This document shows, piece by piece, positions 1 to 6,690 of a stretch of DNA of 12,166 nt. This stretch comes from Candidatus Aerophobota bacterium. Its GTDB lineage: Bacteria > Aerophobota > Aerophobia > Aerophobales > B3-G15. The notes beneath the pieces are model-generated. The model did no database searches. It saw nothing but the letters and a program-made list of their open reading frames with translations, and was not told the origin of the DNA. The stretch lies in assembly GCA_030615365.1 (NCBI GenBank), contig JAUWZM010000075.1, positions 1-12,166 of the forward strand, read 5' to 3'. The first letter of the stretch is position 1; each line of letters opens with the position of its first letter. The position numbers were made by a program, and so were the translations under genes.

Positions 1-702
1 ATCATCAGCATGAAAAATACCTCCTACGCAATCAAAGGAAACAACATCTTTATACATATTATAAATTATTTCCCCCCATTTGTTAAATACTGCCTCTACT
101 AAATCTGGCTGATCGTAAAGTAAATAAAATAAGCCCTCATATCCCAAAATTTGTTCCAATATCACTTCAAATATGGAGCCAGCAACCATTACTTTCATTC
201 CCTCAGGTAAGTTCTTATTTAAAAATTTATAGTAATAATCGATAAAAAGTCCTTCTAATTTCATTTTTTCCCAGGGGAATTTTTCAAAGTCCTCCCAGGA
301 GGTAATCACACTTTTCCCTTCTTGTGCCCATCTTCTTTTGCCACGTGAGAGAATGGCAGTATCATCAGCAAGTTTTTGTTCAAACTTCGGCATAGATAAA
401 ATCTTAGGGATAAGATATGCATAAAGTGGCACTACATCAAGTGCACAATCATAACCCATACGATAGTAAAAGTTAATGTACTGTTTGAGAAAGAGCATAC
501 TTTTTTCTATAGATTGAAGTTTATTTAGATTTAGCGGTAAAGCCGATTTCTCCCCTATAATATTTTTCATTACAAAACTAATTACTTCCCCATCAACAGC
601 AAATTCCACAAAATGAACCCTCTTTGCCTCCTTTTCTCCCTTTATAACTTTTTTAAATTCCTCAAAATCTGGCTTTGGTTCTTTTAACGGCACTTTATCC
701 AT
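1..702 (-). CDS. UroD/MtaA-family methyltransferase-like protein, N-terminal 234 residues (runs off left edge)
   Basis: This frame is open from an ATG at 702 to the window edge. An AAGGA Shine-Dalgarno-like run lies about 10 nt upstream of the start. The product is clearly paralogous to the 8937-10172 gene. Both have the N-terminal RVHFVE block, a YYRMGYD block near residue 100, ITSWEDFEKF, NLPEGMKV, LLYDQPDLVEAV, and a SFDCVG..HADD segment where this copy is cut. That segment is part of the UroD-family (beta/alpha)8 barrel, in which acidic residues lie near the active site. In this superfamily MtaA, MtbA and CmuA move methyl groups to or from corrinoid proteins, while true HemE decarboxylates uroporphyrinogen. 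The corrinoid neighbour favours methyl transfer. The zinc-ligand region lies outside the window, so activity cannot be judged. A cytoplasmic protein is expected because no signal peptide is seen. Substrate is unknown. Confidence 0.85.
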   Translation of the reverse strand, partial: MDKVPLKEPKPDFEEFKKVIKGEKEAKRVHFVEFAVDGEVISFVMKNIIGEKSALPLNLNKLQSIEKSMLFLKQYINFYYRMGYDCALDVVPLYAYLIPKILSMPKFEQKLADDTAILSRGKRRWAQEGKSVITSWEDFEKFPWEKMKLEGLFIDYYYKFLNKNLPEGMKVMVAGSIFEVILEQILGYEGLFYLLYDQPDLVEAVFNKWGEIIYNMYKDVVSFDCVGGIFHADD

Positions 703-1170
703 GGTCAATTTTTCCTTTGCATTAAGTTATATATAAGACATGGTTCAAATTTCTGTGAAAAACTTCCAAAAGAAAAAATAATCCTTCACTATTTTTTGGA
801 AACTTCTTTTATCTCAAGCTGGATTAGCCTGCCTATTTTTATAAATACTCAGTGAACCACGTGACGTGTCATTACAAGGAATGAAATCTCGAACCTGGAT
901 TGAAATATCTATCTGTGTAGATATTGGTAAATTCTTTCGCGTAGCCTTTCACTTAAATGAGAGATGAAACTCTCTGGGATACCCCAGGCTTGGTAATAAT
1001 ATAACTGATCTATGAATTTAATAAAAATGTAAGACTACTTTTCTGGAAAATTCTGTAGAATGATTTGTATGAGGTTTTTGAGGGTTCTTTGCTATACTAC
1101 TTTTCTTTTACCAAATTCTGTGGAATTAGCATATACCAAACAGTTAGAGGTATAAAATATTATACTATTT
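703..1170. other. Intergenic region with little recognisable content
   Basis: No full gene is seen. On the minus strand a 41-residue coding-like frame is present at 909-1034 and is listed separately. Two imperfect direct copies of an ACTACTTTTC...AATTCTGTRGAAT motif lie at about 1034-1061 and 1096-1125. A plus-strand open frame at 1065-1307 is rich in Phe, Leu and Ser and overlaps better minus-strand remnants, so I do not call it a gene. I could not pick a convincing promoter for the 702 gene; a TATATA-rich stretch at 726-736 has no good -35 partner. Confidence 0.5.
909..1034 (-). pseudogene. Short coding-like remnant, family not recognised
   Basis: A stop-to-stop frame of 41 residues has a protein-like composition. 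It includes the stretch AWGIPESFISHLSERL followed by RERIYQYLHR and a TAG stop. No start codon with a ribosome site is seen and the frame is closed upstream by TAG at 1035-1037. It may be the C-terminal tail of a decayed gene. I do not recognise the family, and chance remains possible at this length. Confidence 0.25.
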
Positions 1171-1383
1171 TTATTTTCGAATGTCAAATTTTAATGTCAA
1201 TTGTACTGCTTCAGACCCTTTCGGACCTGAACAAAAATTTTTTTCTTCTACAACTTTTTCCTTCAGACTCATTTTGGAAAGCAAATCCTCAACTCTTTTC
1301 TCTATAGGAAAATCATGATTTAAATAAACTTCTTCTTTTGTCCATTTTTTATTCTCTTTATTTAAAAAATTTAAGTCTTTGCC
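1171..1383 (-). pseudogene. Remnant of a GH3 beta-glucosidase N-terminus
   Basis: The frame is open for 70 residues between stops and contains YLNHDFPIEKRVEDLLSKMS followed by LKEKV. This matches the signature opening of glycoside hydrolase family 3 enzymes (Y.N...PIEERVEDLLSRMTLEEKV). In intact GH3 enzymes the frame then continues for several hundred residues. Here similarity stops after the LKEKV block and a TAA closes the frame about 25 residues later. No plausible start with a ribosome site is seen. I read this as the N-terminal scrap of a deleted beta-glucosidase or beta-xylosidase. The motif match is strong; the exact substrate class cannot be told. Confidence 0.6.
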
Positions 1384-1464
1384 TTACAAATTCCATGGCT
1401 ATTATCAAAAATTAGACAATTACGAAATTCCAGTATAGTTTCTTGTAACCAAATTAAAAATATC

Positions 1465-1479
1465 CAGAGAAAAGCTCTG
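1465..1479 (-). terminator. Weak candidate terminator after the 1484-2611 gene
   Basis: A 5-bp inverted repeat CAGAG/CTCTG with a 5-nt loop begins 4 nt after the stop codon at 1484. On the minus strand it is followed by GATATTTTTAATTT, giving a short T-rich tail. The stem is short, so terminator strength is doubtful. Confidence 0.35.
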
Positions 1480-1483
1480 TCTC

Positions 1484-2611
1484 TTAGGTCCATTTCTTAA
1501 CGTGGGTCAATTTTTTAACACTACCAATAATCTCATCAGCCTCTTTTGCTGAACCACAGGATGTTACCAGAAGAACTCCTTTTGGACCCAGCTCTTTCAA
1601 GATTTTCCTGACCTCTCCTCTTTCGCAAATTATCTGCTGGAGCTTACCTGCTTTTTGGATTTTTTTAAGTAAGGGTATCCATTCTGACATAGGAGGACTG
1701 CCGGCACCGGGAATCCACTGAATGCCACTTAATTTAGGCAAGGAAAGAAGTGAATCTAAATGTCGAATCGCATCCGGGCCATCTAAGTGATATATGGTGC
1801 GGGGTATCCATTCGGTCTGCTGTTCAAGGGAAGGTAGGATTAGCTCATTAAAATCTTTGGGAGAGATAAGACAAGAAAAATCACTTTGCAGATCAGTAAA
1901 AGGAGCTTCTGAGTATATGCTCATCCAGTTAGTGTATCCTCCTACATACTGGTGAATTATACCATGGCAAGCCTCCCAGTAGCGCAGCCAGGCATGATTA
2001 ATCTTACCTATAGCTTTTTCTATCTGGTCACGATTTTCAATAGTATCCAAACAAAGGTTGCTGGGCTCTCGCAGGCGACTTAAAATCTCACTGGGCCCAT
2101 TTAAATCAGGAATACCTACAAAGTAGCGTCCCCGAGCTCGAGAGGCTGCTTCCTGAAGAAGTGTTTGAGTTTTTTTGTACCATTTATTTTCGGGGTTAAA
2201 AGAAAATTCAGGGGGATTATCCCAGGTGTCAATAATTGGTGTACTCCAGGTTGTACGTGTGTCTAAAAATCTAAGGGGACAACCCAAATAATTTGCCAGA
2301 ATAGCAACCATACCAGTTGCGACAGGAAACATTACGGGAAAAGCCTCTCCAGCCCAGTAAGTAGATTCAATATCCTTTTCCAGCCGAGGTATTACCTTTT
2401 TTGGATCAGTGAAATAGTCTTCCAAATTATCTGGAGTTACTCTATGGATTGAAGAACTCCCAGAAAAAGCAAGCGCCATAGCCCAAGTTTCCTCTTCACC
2501 CTCCTTAGGAGCAGTAACCCCAATAGGTACTCGGTCAATAATCTCTCCTTCCCACCAGGCTTGCATCCTTTTCTTAGCCTCATCCCAGTTATCTTTGTAG
2601 GCAAGTTTCAT
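1484..2611 (-). CDS. UroD-superfamily protein of the HLDG subtype (methyltransferase-like), 375 aa
   Basis: I place the start at the ATG at 2611, which has an AAAGGAGA ribosome site 9 nt upstream. A longer open frame begins at 2680, but its first 23 residues are mostly the translation of a dispersed repeat. Recognisable features are WEGEIIDRVPI near the N-terminus, SDFSCLISPKDF near residue 245, YHLDGPDA at 274-281, GIQWIPGAG at 296-304, and a C-terminal LVTSCGS. This layout belongs to UroD-superfamily proteins often found with corrinoid methyltransferases and sometimes annotated as trimethylamine corrinoid protein 2. The usual H-x-C zinc pair of MtaA-type enzymes is replaced here by H275-L-D277, so chemistry and metal use may differ. 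It is separated from folD by a fucosidase remnant, and cotranscription with folD is uncertain. A role in methyl transfer is inferred from family and context only. Confidence 0.75.
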   Translation of the reverse strand: MKLAYKDNWDEAKKRMQAWWEGEIIDRVPIGVTAPKEGEEETWAMALAFSGSSSIHRVTPDNLEDYFTDPKKVIPRLEKDIESTYWAGEAFPVMFPVATGMVAILANYLGCPLRFLDTRTTWSTPIIDTWDNPPEFSFNPENKWYKKTQTLLQEAASRARGRYFVGIPDLNGPSEILSRLREPSNLCLDTIENRDQIEKAIGKINHAWLRYWEACHGIIHQYVGGYTNWMSIYSEAPFTDLQSDFSCLISPKDFNELILPSLEQQTEWIPRTIYHLDGPDAIRHLDSLLSLPKLSGIQWIPGAGSPPMSEWIPLLKKIQKAGKLQQIICERGEVRKILKELGPKGVLLVTSCGSAKEADEIIGSVKKLTHVKKWT

Positions 2612-2620
2612 AGGTGCTTT

Positions 2621-2626
2621 TCTCCT
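2621..2626 (-). promoter_or_regulatory. Ribosome binding site fixing the start at 2611
   Basis: The minus strand reads AGGAGA with 9 nt before ATG. The upstream in-frame ATG at 2680 lies inside a dispersed repeat and lacks such a site, so the shorter protein is preferred. Confidence 0.7.
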
Positions 2627-2644
2627 TTTGTATAATATAATAAT

Positions 2645-2695
2645 GTCAAAACTTAACCACAGAGAACGCAGAGAAATCATTAAATATCAATAAAC
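2645..2695. repeat. Dispersed intergenic repeat, copy 1
   Basis: This segment matches 8813-8863 at 45 of 51 positions, with an identical 24-bp core at 2660-2683 and 8828-8851. It has the AACCACAGAGAACGCAGAGA form that I recall from intergenic repeats in many environmental genomes. Both copies have the same orientation and end about 20 nt above the ribosome site of a UroD-type gene. Confidence 0.8.
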
Positions 2696-2778
2696 TATAA
2701 AAACTTTGGCATTACATGGAGGACATTATCAACAAGATCAAGCCTATAAAACGCAACAGGTAAGCTTTATCTTTTCCC

Positions 2779-2800
2779 TGGCACGCTCATGGCATGCTCA
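2779..2800. repeat. Two tandem 11-bp units
   Basis: The plus strand reads TGGCACGCTCA then TGGCATGCTCA, differing at one base. It lies in the gap between the fucosidase remnant and the 2611 gene. No function is apparent. Confidence 0.5.
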
Positions 2801-2826
2801 CCTATATAATTGAAAAATTAAATTGC

Positions 2827-3078
2827 TTATCTTCCTACCTCAATCACGACAACTGCGTCGATAGGATCTGGAGCTTCATCTGGAAGATTGATGAGTGATC
2901 TCTCATCCTCACTTTTTACTTTCAGATTGTCGCGTTTCGGGTCAGCTAAAAAACATGCCTTATTGATGGTCTTTCCCTCAAGATTCGGTATTTTAAGCTG
3001 TCCATTATCAGGCCAGGCAAGAACATGAAGATATAGCTTTTCACCTTTTGTAGTGCACCAGCCCCATTTTTCCCGGAA
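2827..3078 (-). pseudogene. Remnant of an alpha-L-fucosidase (GH29) C-terminus
   Basis: An 83-residue frame without a start codon carries the hallmarks of the GH29 C-terminal beta-sandwich. These are WGWCTTKGEKLYLHV (family form WGRCTTKG..LYLHV), WPDNGQLKIPNLEG, and LPDEAPDPIDAVVVIEV before a natural TAA stop. The catalytic barrel is absent. The frame is closed upstream by a TGA at 3079-3081, and the 3082-3197 stretch does not read as fucosidase in any frame. This is therefore a truncated relic, probably of a deleted intracellular or exported fucosidase. It sits between folD and the 1484-2611 gene, on the same strand. Family assignment is confident; loss of function is inferred from the missing N-terminal three quarters. 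Confidence 0.8.
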
Positions 3079-3197
3079 TCAATGAGCTTGAAGTTCAGCA
3101 TCCTTGCTACAAGGTAGCCGCAACCTTCAGATTGCGTTGTTTTGCGCAGGTTGCTGAAGCAGAAGTTTTTCCCCACAAAAGGGGTTCCAGGGAATCT

Positions 3198-4058
3198 CTA
3201 TCTATTGCCTTGCATTTTTGCTGCTTCTACAGTATTTTTAAGAAGCATAGCTGTTGTCACTGGCCCCACTCCTCCTGGAACAGGAGTAATATAGGAGGCT
3301 TTTTCCTTGGCTACCTCAAACTCTACATCACCTACAATTTTTCCTTCAACTCGATTAATTCCCACATCAACGACAACAGCTCCCTCTTTTATCCATTCTC
3401 CCTTAACTAAGTTTGCTTTTCCCACAGCTACAATAAGAATCTCAGCATTCCTCACATAGGAAGGCAAACTTCCTCTTTCTCCTGTGGCGATATGACATAC
3501 TGAGATAGTAACAAACTTATCCAAAAGAAGAAGAGCCGTGGGTTTTCCCACAATGTCACTATGGCCTACCATAACAGCTTCTTTACCGTAAAGGTCGAGC
3601 TTGAGAGAGTTGATTATCTCCATTATAGCCATAGCTGTGCAAGGCCCCAAAAGAGGTTTTCCATATACTACTTCTCCCATATTGGTAGGAGAAACACCCT
3701 CAGCATCTTTTCTGGGATTAATTATTCCCTGCAAAACTCGAGCATCTATATTAGAGGGAAGGGGCATCTGAAGAATTATCCCACTTACCTTTTCGTCCCT
3801 GTTTAATTTTTGAATATATCCTGCTAATTCTTCCTGAGTAATTGTAGTGTCAAATTGGTGAAGATTATAATCAATTCCTACCTTTTCGCAAGACCTCTTT
3901 TGAGATCGAACGTAAACCTTAGAGCCAGGATTATCTCCTACCTGAATAGCAGATAGAGAAGGTTGAATTCCTTTTTTACTTAGCCTCTCAATTTCCTGGA
4001 TTAACTCCTCCCTTATTCGGGAGGCAATTTTTTTCCCTTCTATAAGCTGTGCTGCCAT
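3198..4058 (-). CDS. folD: Methylenetetrahydrofolate dehydrogenase (FolD family), with altered catalytic residues
   Basis: FolD normally oxidises 5,10-methylene-THF to methenyl-THF with NAD(P) and hydrolyses that to 10-formyl-THF. The 286-residue length is typical and an AAGGAG site precedes the ATG. Conserved blocks present are SKVYV at 46-50, the LQMPLP block with Q97, PRKDAEG at 115-121, HSDIVGKP at 166-173, and TPVPGGVGP at 258-266. Four key positions are changed by comparison with human MTHFD1. The catalytic Lys56 is Q53 here (codon CAA). Asp125 is E120. The two residues that contact the NADP 2'-phosphate, Arg173 and Ser197, are H166 and I190. By family knowledge the first change should cripple the cyclohydrolase, and the last two should favour NAD. 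It lies 166 bp downstream of fhs and is probably in the same C1 gene set. Confidence 0.93.
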   Translation of the reverse strand: MAAQLIEGKKIASRIREELIQEIERLSKKGIQPSLSAIQVGDNPGSKVYVRSQKRSCEKVGIDYNLHQFDTTITQEELAGYIQKLNRDEKVSGIILQMPLPSNIDARVLQGIINPRKDAEGVSPTNMGEVVYGKPLLGPCTAMAIMEIINSLKLDLYGKEAVMVGHSDIVGKPTALLLLDKFVTISVCHIATGERGSLPSYVRNAEILIVAVGKANLVKGEWIKEGAVVVDVGINRVEGKIVGDVEFEVAKEKASYITPVPGGVGPVTTAMLLKNTVEAAKMQGNR

Positions 4059-4084
4059 TAATTTTCTCCTTTTTTAAATAGTTC

Positions 4085-4207
4085 AGCCACCAAGGCACAA
4101 AGAAGTGATATGATTTCGTTAATCTGTTAATGCGTGGAAGCGTAGATGTGTTTTACTTATCAACCCATTCACGCATTGCATCTTGGTGTCTTCGTGTCTT
4201 GGTGGCT
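4085..4207. repeat. Intergenic inverted-repeat element with nested palindrome
   Basis: The outer arms are AGCCACCAAGGCACAAAGA at 4085 and the complement of AGCCACCAAGACACGAAGA at 4189-4207, with two mismatches. Nested inside are AATGCGTG at 4129-4136 and CACGCATT at 4170-4177. It fills the fhs-folD gap. This resembles the CCACCAAGACACGAAG class of dispersed repeats that I recall from many genomes. A non-autonomous mobile element is possible, but no target duplication is evident. Confidence 0.7.
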
Positions 4208-4224
4208 AATTAATTACCTTTTTA

Positions 4225-5922
4225 TTAAAATAACCCTACTGTCTTGCCATTCTCATCAATATCAACATCAACAGCCGCTGGTCTGGAAGGAAGTCCAGGC
4301 ATAGTGCTCATTGCGCCAAGGATAGGATATAAAAAGCCGGCTCCCACCGAAGCTCGAATATCACGGATAGGTACACGGAAGTTTTTAGGCACACATTTCA
4401 AATTTGGATTATGCGATAGAGAAAGGTGAGTCTTAGCCATATTGATAGGCATCTTATCATAACCGAGATCAGTATAAAGCTTAATCCTTCTGTTCGCAAG
4501 AGGAGAGTAATCGACCCCATCGGCACCGTAAATCTTAGTAGCGATAGTCTCAATTTTCTCTTTGATAGAGATATTATCTGGATAGAGGAAATGAAAATCA
4601 TTGGGTTTCTCACAGGCAGCAACTACTGCTTCGGCTAACTGGATACAGCCATCTCCGCCCCTGGCCCAGGCCTCACTAAGAACGGCATCCTCTGCTCCAG
4701 CTTCAAGTGCCTTTTCACGCACCTTATCTATCTCGGCCTCAGTATCAGGGGTAAATCTGTTAATAGCCACTACTACTGGAACACCATGTATCTTCACATT
4801 CTCAATTTGTTTTACTAAATTCTCACAACCTTTCTCCAAGGCTGGTATGTTTTCTTTTTCCACTAATTCCTTGTTTAAAGGAACTCCAGGGCGAGCTATA
4901 AAGGCACCTCCATGCATCTTCAATGCTCTGACTGTAGCAACCACTACTGCACAATCAAGCTTCAATCCCCCTTGACGGCATTTAACATTAATCATTTTTT
5001 CACAGCCGCAGTCTGCTCCGAAACCACTCTCCGTCACTATATAATCGGCTAACTTTAAAGCTATCATATCTGCCAGAACAGAATTATTTCCATGAGCTAC
5101 GTTGGCAAAAGGTCCAGCATGAACAAAACAGGGAGTATTCTCAAGAGTTTGGACTAAATTGGGCTTAATAGCATCTTTAAGAAGAACAGTCATCACTCCG
5201 GCAAACTTAAGATCTTCAGCTGTTACTGGCCTGCCATTATAGGTATAACCGACGACTACCTTTCCCAGTCTCTTCCTTAAATCAAAAAGACCTGTAGTTA
5301 AGGCAAGAATAGCCATTGTTTCTGTAGCTACAGTAATATCATAACCGGTTTCTCTGGGATAACCATTGGTTTTACCCCCTAATCCAACAATGATATTTCT
5401 TAAGGCACGATCGCTCAAATCAACACAGCGCCGCCAGGTAACATTTAAAGGATCTATATTTAACTTATTCCCCAAAAGTATACTGGCATCCAGTGCCGCA
5501 GCCAAAAGATTGTGAGCAGTCTCGACAGCATGAATATCCCCGGTAAAATGAAGATTAATATCCTCCATAGGAATTACCTGGGAATACCCTCCCCCACAGG
5601 CGCCCCCTTTTATACCAAAAGTAGGTCCCTTTGAGGGTTCACGCAAAGTATTGCAGATACGCTTGCCTATTTTCGCTAAGCCTTGCCCCAATCCAATATT
5701 GGTAACAGTCTTACCTTCTCCTAAGGGAGTGGGAGTAATAGCTGTTACTGTAATGTACTTTCCATTTGGTTTATCTTTCAATTTCTCCAATAGATCAAGA
5801 GAAACCTTAGCTTTGTATTTTCCATAATACTCCAGCTCATCTTCATTTAAGCCAAGTTGAGCTGCAATCTCTCCAATTGGTTTCATCTTTGCTGTCTGAG
5901 CAATTTCTAAATCTGATAGCAT
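4225..5922 (-). CDS. fhs: Formate--tetrahydrofolate ligase
   Basis: This enzyme makes 10-formyl-THF from formate, THF and ATP, or runs backward to yield ATP and formate. It is the second step of the Wood-Ljungdahl methyl branch. The 565-residue length is near the usual 555-560. The P-loop TPLGEGKT is at 65-72. It is followed by the family blocks REPSKGPTFGIKGGACGGG, PMEDINLHFTGDIHAV, TWRRCVDLSDRALR, HAGPFANVAHGNNS, and a C-terminal MPGLPSRPAA. The ribosome site AAGGAGG precedes the ATG by 6-7 nt. It begins 19 nt after the folE stop, so the two are almost certainly cotranscribed. No substitution in the obvious motifs was noticed. The protein is cytoplasmic and acts with FolD on the same cofactor pool. 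Confidence 0.97.
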   Translation of the reverse strand: MLSDLEIAQTAKMKPIGEIAAQLGLNEDELEYYGKYKAKVSLDLLEKLKDKPNGKYITVTAITPTPLGEGKTVTNIGLGQGLAKIGKRICNTLREPSKGPTFGIKGGACGGGYSQVIPMEDINLHFTGDIHAVETAHNLLAAALDASILLGNKLNIDPLNVTWRRCVDLSDRALRNIIVGLGGKTNGYPRETGYDITVATETMAILALTTGLFDLRKRLGKVVVGYTYNGRPVTAEDLKFAGVMTVLLKDAIKPNLVQTLENTPCFVHAGPFANVAHGNNSVLADMIALKLADYIVTESGFGADCGCEKMINVKCRQGGLKLDCAVVVATVRALKMHGGAFIARPGVPLNKELVEKENIPALEKGCENLVKQIENVKIHGVPVVVAINRFTPDTEAEIDKVREKALEAGAEDAVLSEAWARGGDGCIQLAEAVVAACEKPNDFHFLYPDNISIKEKIETIATKIYGADGVDYSPLANRRIKLYTDLGYDKMPINMAKTHLSLSHNPNLKCVPKNFRVPIRDIRASVGAGFLYPILGAMSTMPGLPSRPAAVDVDIDENGKTVGLF

Positions 5923-5941
5923 AAAAAACCTCCTTTTTATT

Positions 5942-6505
5942 TTATCTTATTTTTCTAATTAAACTCATTGCCTCAGATCGAGTAGCCGGGCTTTCTCTAA
6001 ACAGCCCTCTAACTACAGAAGTTACAGTGACCGTTCCTGGTTTCTTAACCCCCCTGATAGTCATGCACAGATGCTCAGCCTCAATTATCACCATAACTCC
6101 CCTTGGCTGAAGAGCTTTGTCTATTGCATCGGCTATTTGAGTGGTAAGTCTTTCCTGAACTTGCAGTCTCTTGCTAAGGATATCCACAACTCTAGCTATC
6201 TTACTTAACCCCGTTACCCTTCCTTCTTTAGGAATATAGGCAATATGAACCTTACCCATAAAGGGAAGTAGGTGATGCTCACAAAAAGAGCAAAGGGGAA
6301 TATCTCTTAGAAGTATTATCTCATCATGCTTTTCTTCCTCAAGAGTAGTTAAAACAAGCTCAGCTTCTCTCTCGCTCCCTCCAAAGATCTCCTTGCACAT
6401 TCGAGCTACCCTTCCGGGAGTATTCACCAATCCTGCTCGTTCAGGATTCTCCTCTATTCCCTCCAAAAAAAGTTTTACTGCTTGTTCAATTTTTTTAGTA
6501 TCCAT
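5942..6505 (-). CDS. folE: GTP cyclohydrolase I (type IA)
   Basis: The enzyme converts GTP to 7,8-dihydroneopterin triphosphate, the entry step of THF synthesis. The 187-residue frame has the expected zinc site: C75 and H78 in CSFCEHHLLPF and C147 in EHLCMTIRG. Other family blocks are TPGRVARM at 29-36, GRVTGLSKIARVVD at 95-108 and the QVQERLT block at 115-121. The ATG at 6505 has only a weak GAGAAG site 6 nt upstream, and there is no better in-frame start. It is followed closely by fhs and sits 185 bp below the corrinoid gene. Placing a THF-synthesis gene inside a C1 operon suggests that THF supply is matched to methyl-transfer capacity; that is inference. Confidence 0.95.
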   Translation of the reverse strand: MDTKKIEQAVKLFLEGIEENPERAGLVNTPGRVARMCKEIFGGSEREAELVLTTLEEEKHDEIILLRDIPLCSFCEHHLLPFMGKVHIAYIPKEGRVTGLSKIARVVDILSKRLQVQERLTTQIADAIDKALQPRGVMVIIEAEHLCMTIRGVKKPGTVTVTSVVRGLFRESPATRSEAMSLIRKIR

Positions 6506-6557
6506 ATGACTTCTCTAAGATAGTTTTATAGCTGATGACTTAATAGGCTAATTAGAC

Positions 6558-6585
6558 AATTGGGAGGCTAAAAAGCCTCCCAATT
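6558..6585. terminator. Perfect 12-bp hairpin between the corrinoid gene and folE
   Basis: AATTGGGAGGCT at 6558-6569 pairs fully with AGCCTCCCAATT at 6574-6585 around a 4-nt loop. Neither strand has a T-run directly after it, so it is not a standard intrinsic terminator. It starts 53 nt before the folE ATG on the transcript. It may weaken read-through, stabilise the 3' end of the corrinoid mRNA, or be an insertion remnant. Confidence 0.5.
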
Positions 6586-6690
6586 ATGCAGACCTTGAAT
6601 CAATAACTACTTTTATATAGCTTCGTAGTTAAAAAGACCGTTGGTTATAGATTTTATCCAAATCGCCTAATATAAGTTTAACTTATTTTT

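Noticed and set aside
1065..1307. Plus-strand open frame of 80 codons
   Set aside because: Low-complexity Phe/Leu/Ser-rich product, no ribosome site, and antisense to the GH3 relic whose motif is convincing.
2612..2680. Extended N-terminus of the 1484-2611 protein from an ATG at 2680
   Set aside because: The extension translates a dispersed repeat; a good ribosome site favours the ATG at 2611.
2946..3176. Minus-strand 76-codon frame overlapping the fucosidase relic
   Set aside because: The other frame (2827-3078) gives clear GH29 motifs; this one shows no family resemblance.
4398..4975. Open frames on both strands inside fhs
   Set aside because: They are shadows of the highly conserved fhs coding frame.
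6605..6630. AACTAC/GTAGTT inverted repeat below the corrinoid gene
   Set aside because: Six AT-rich pairs with a 14-nt loop; easily chance in this composition.
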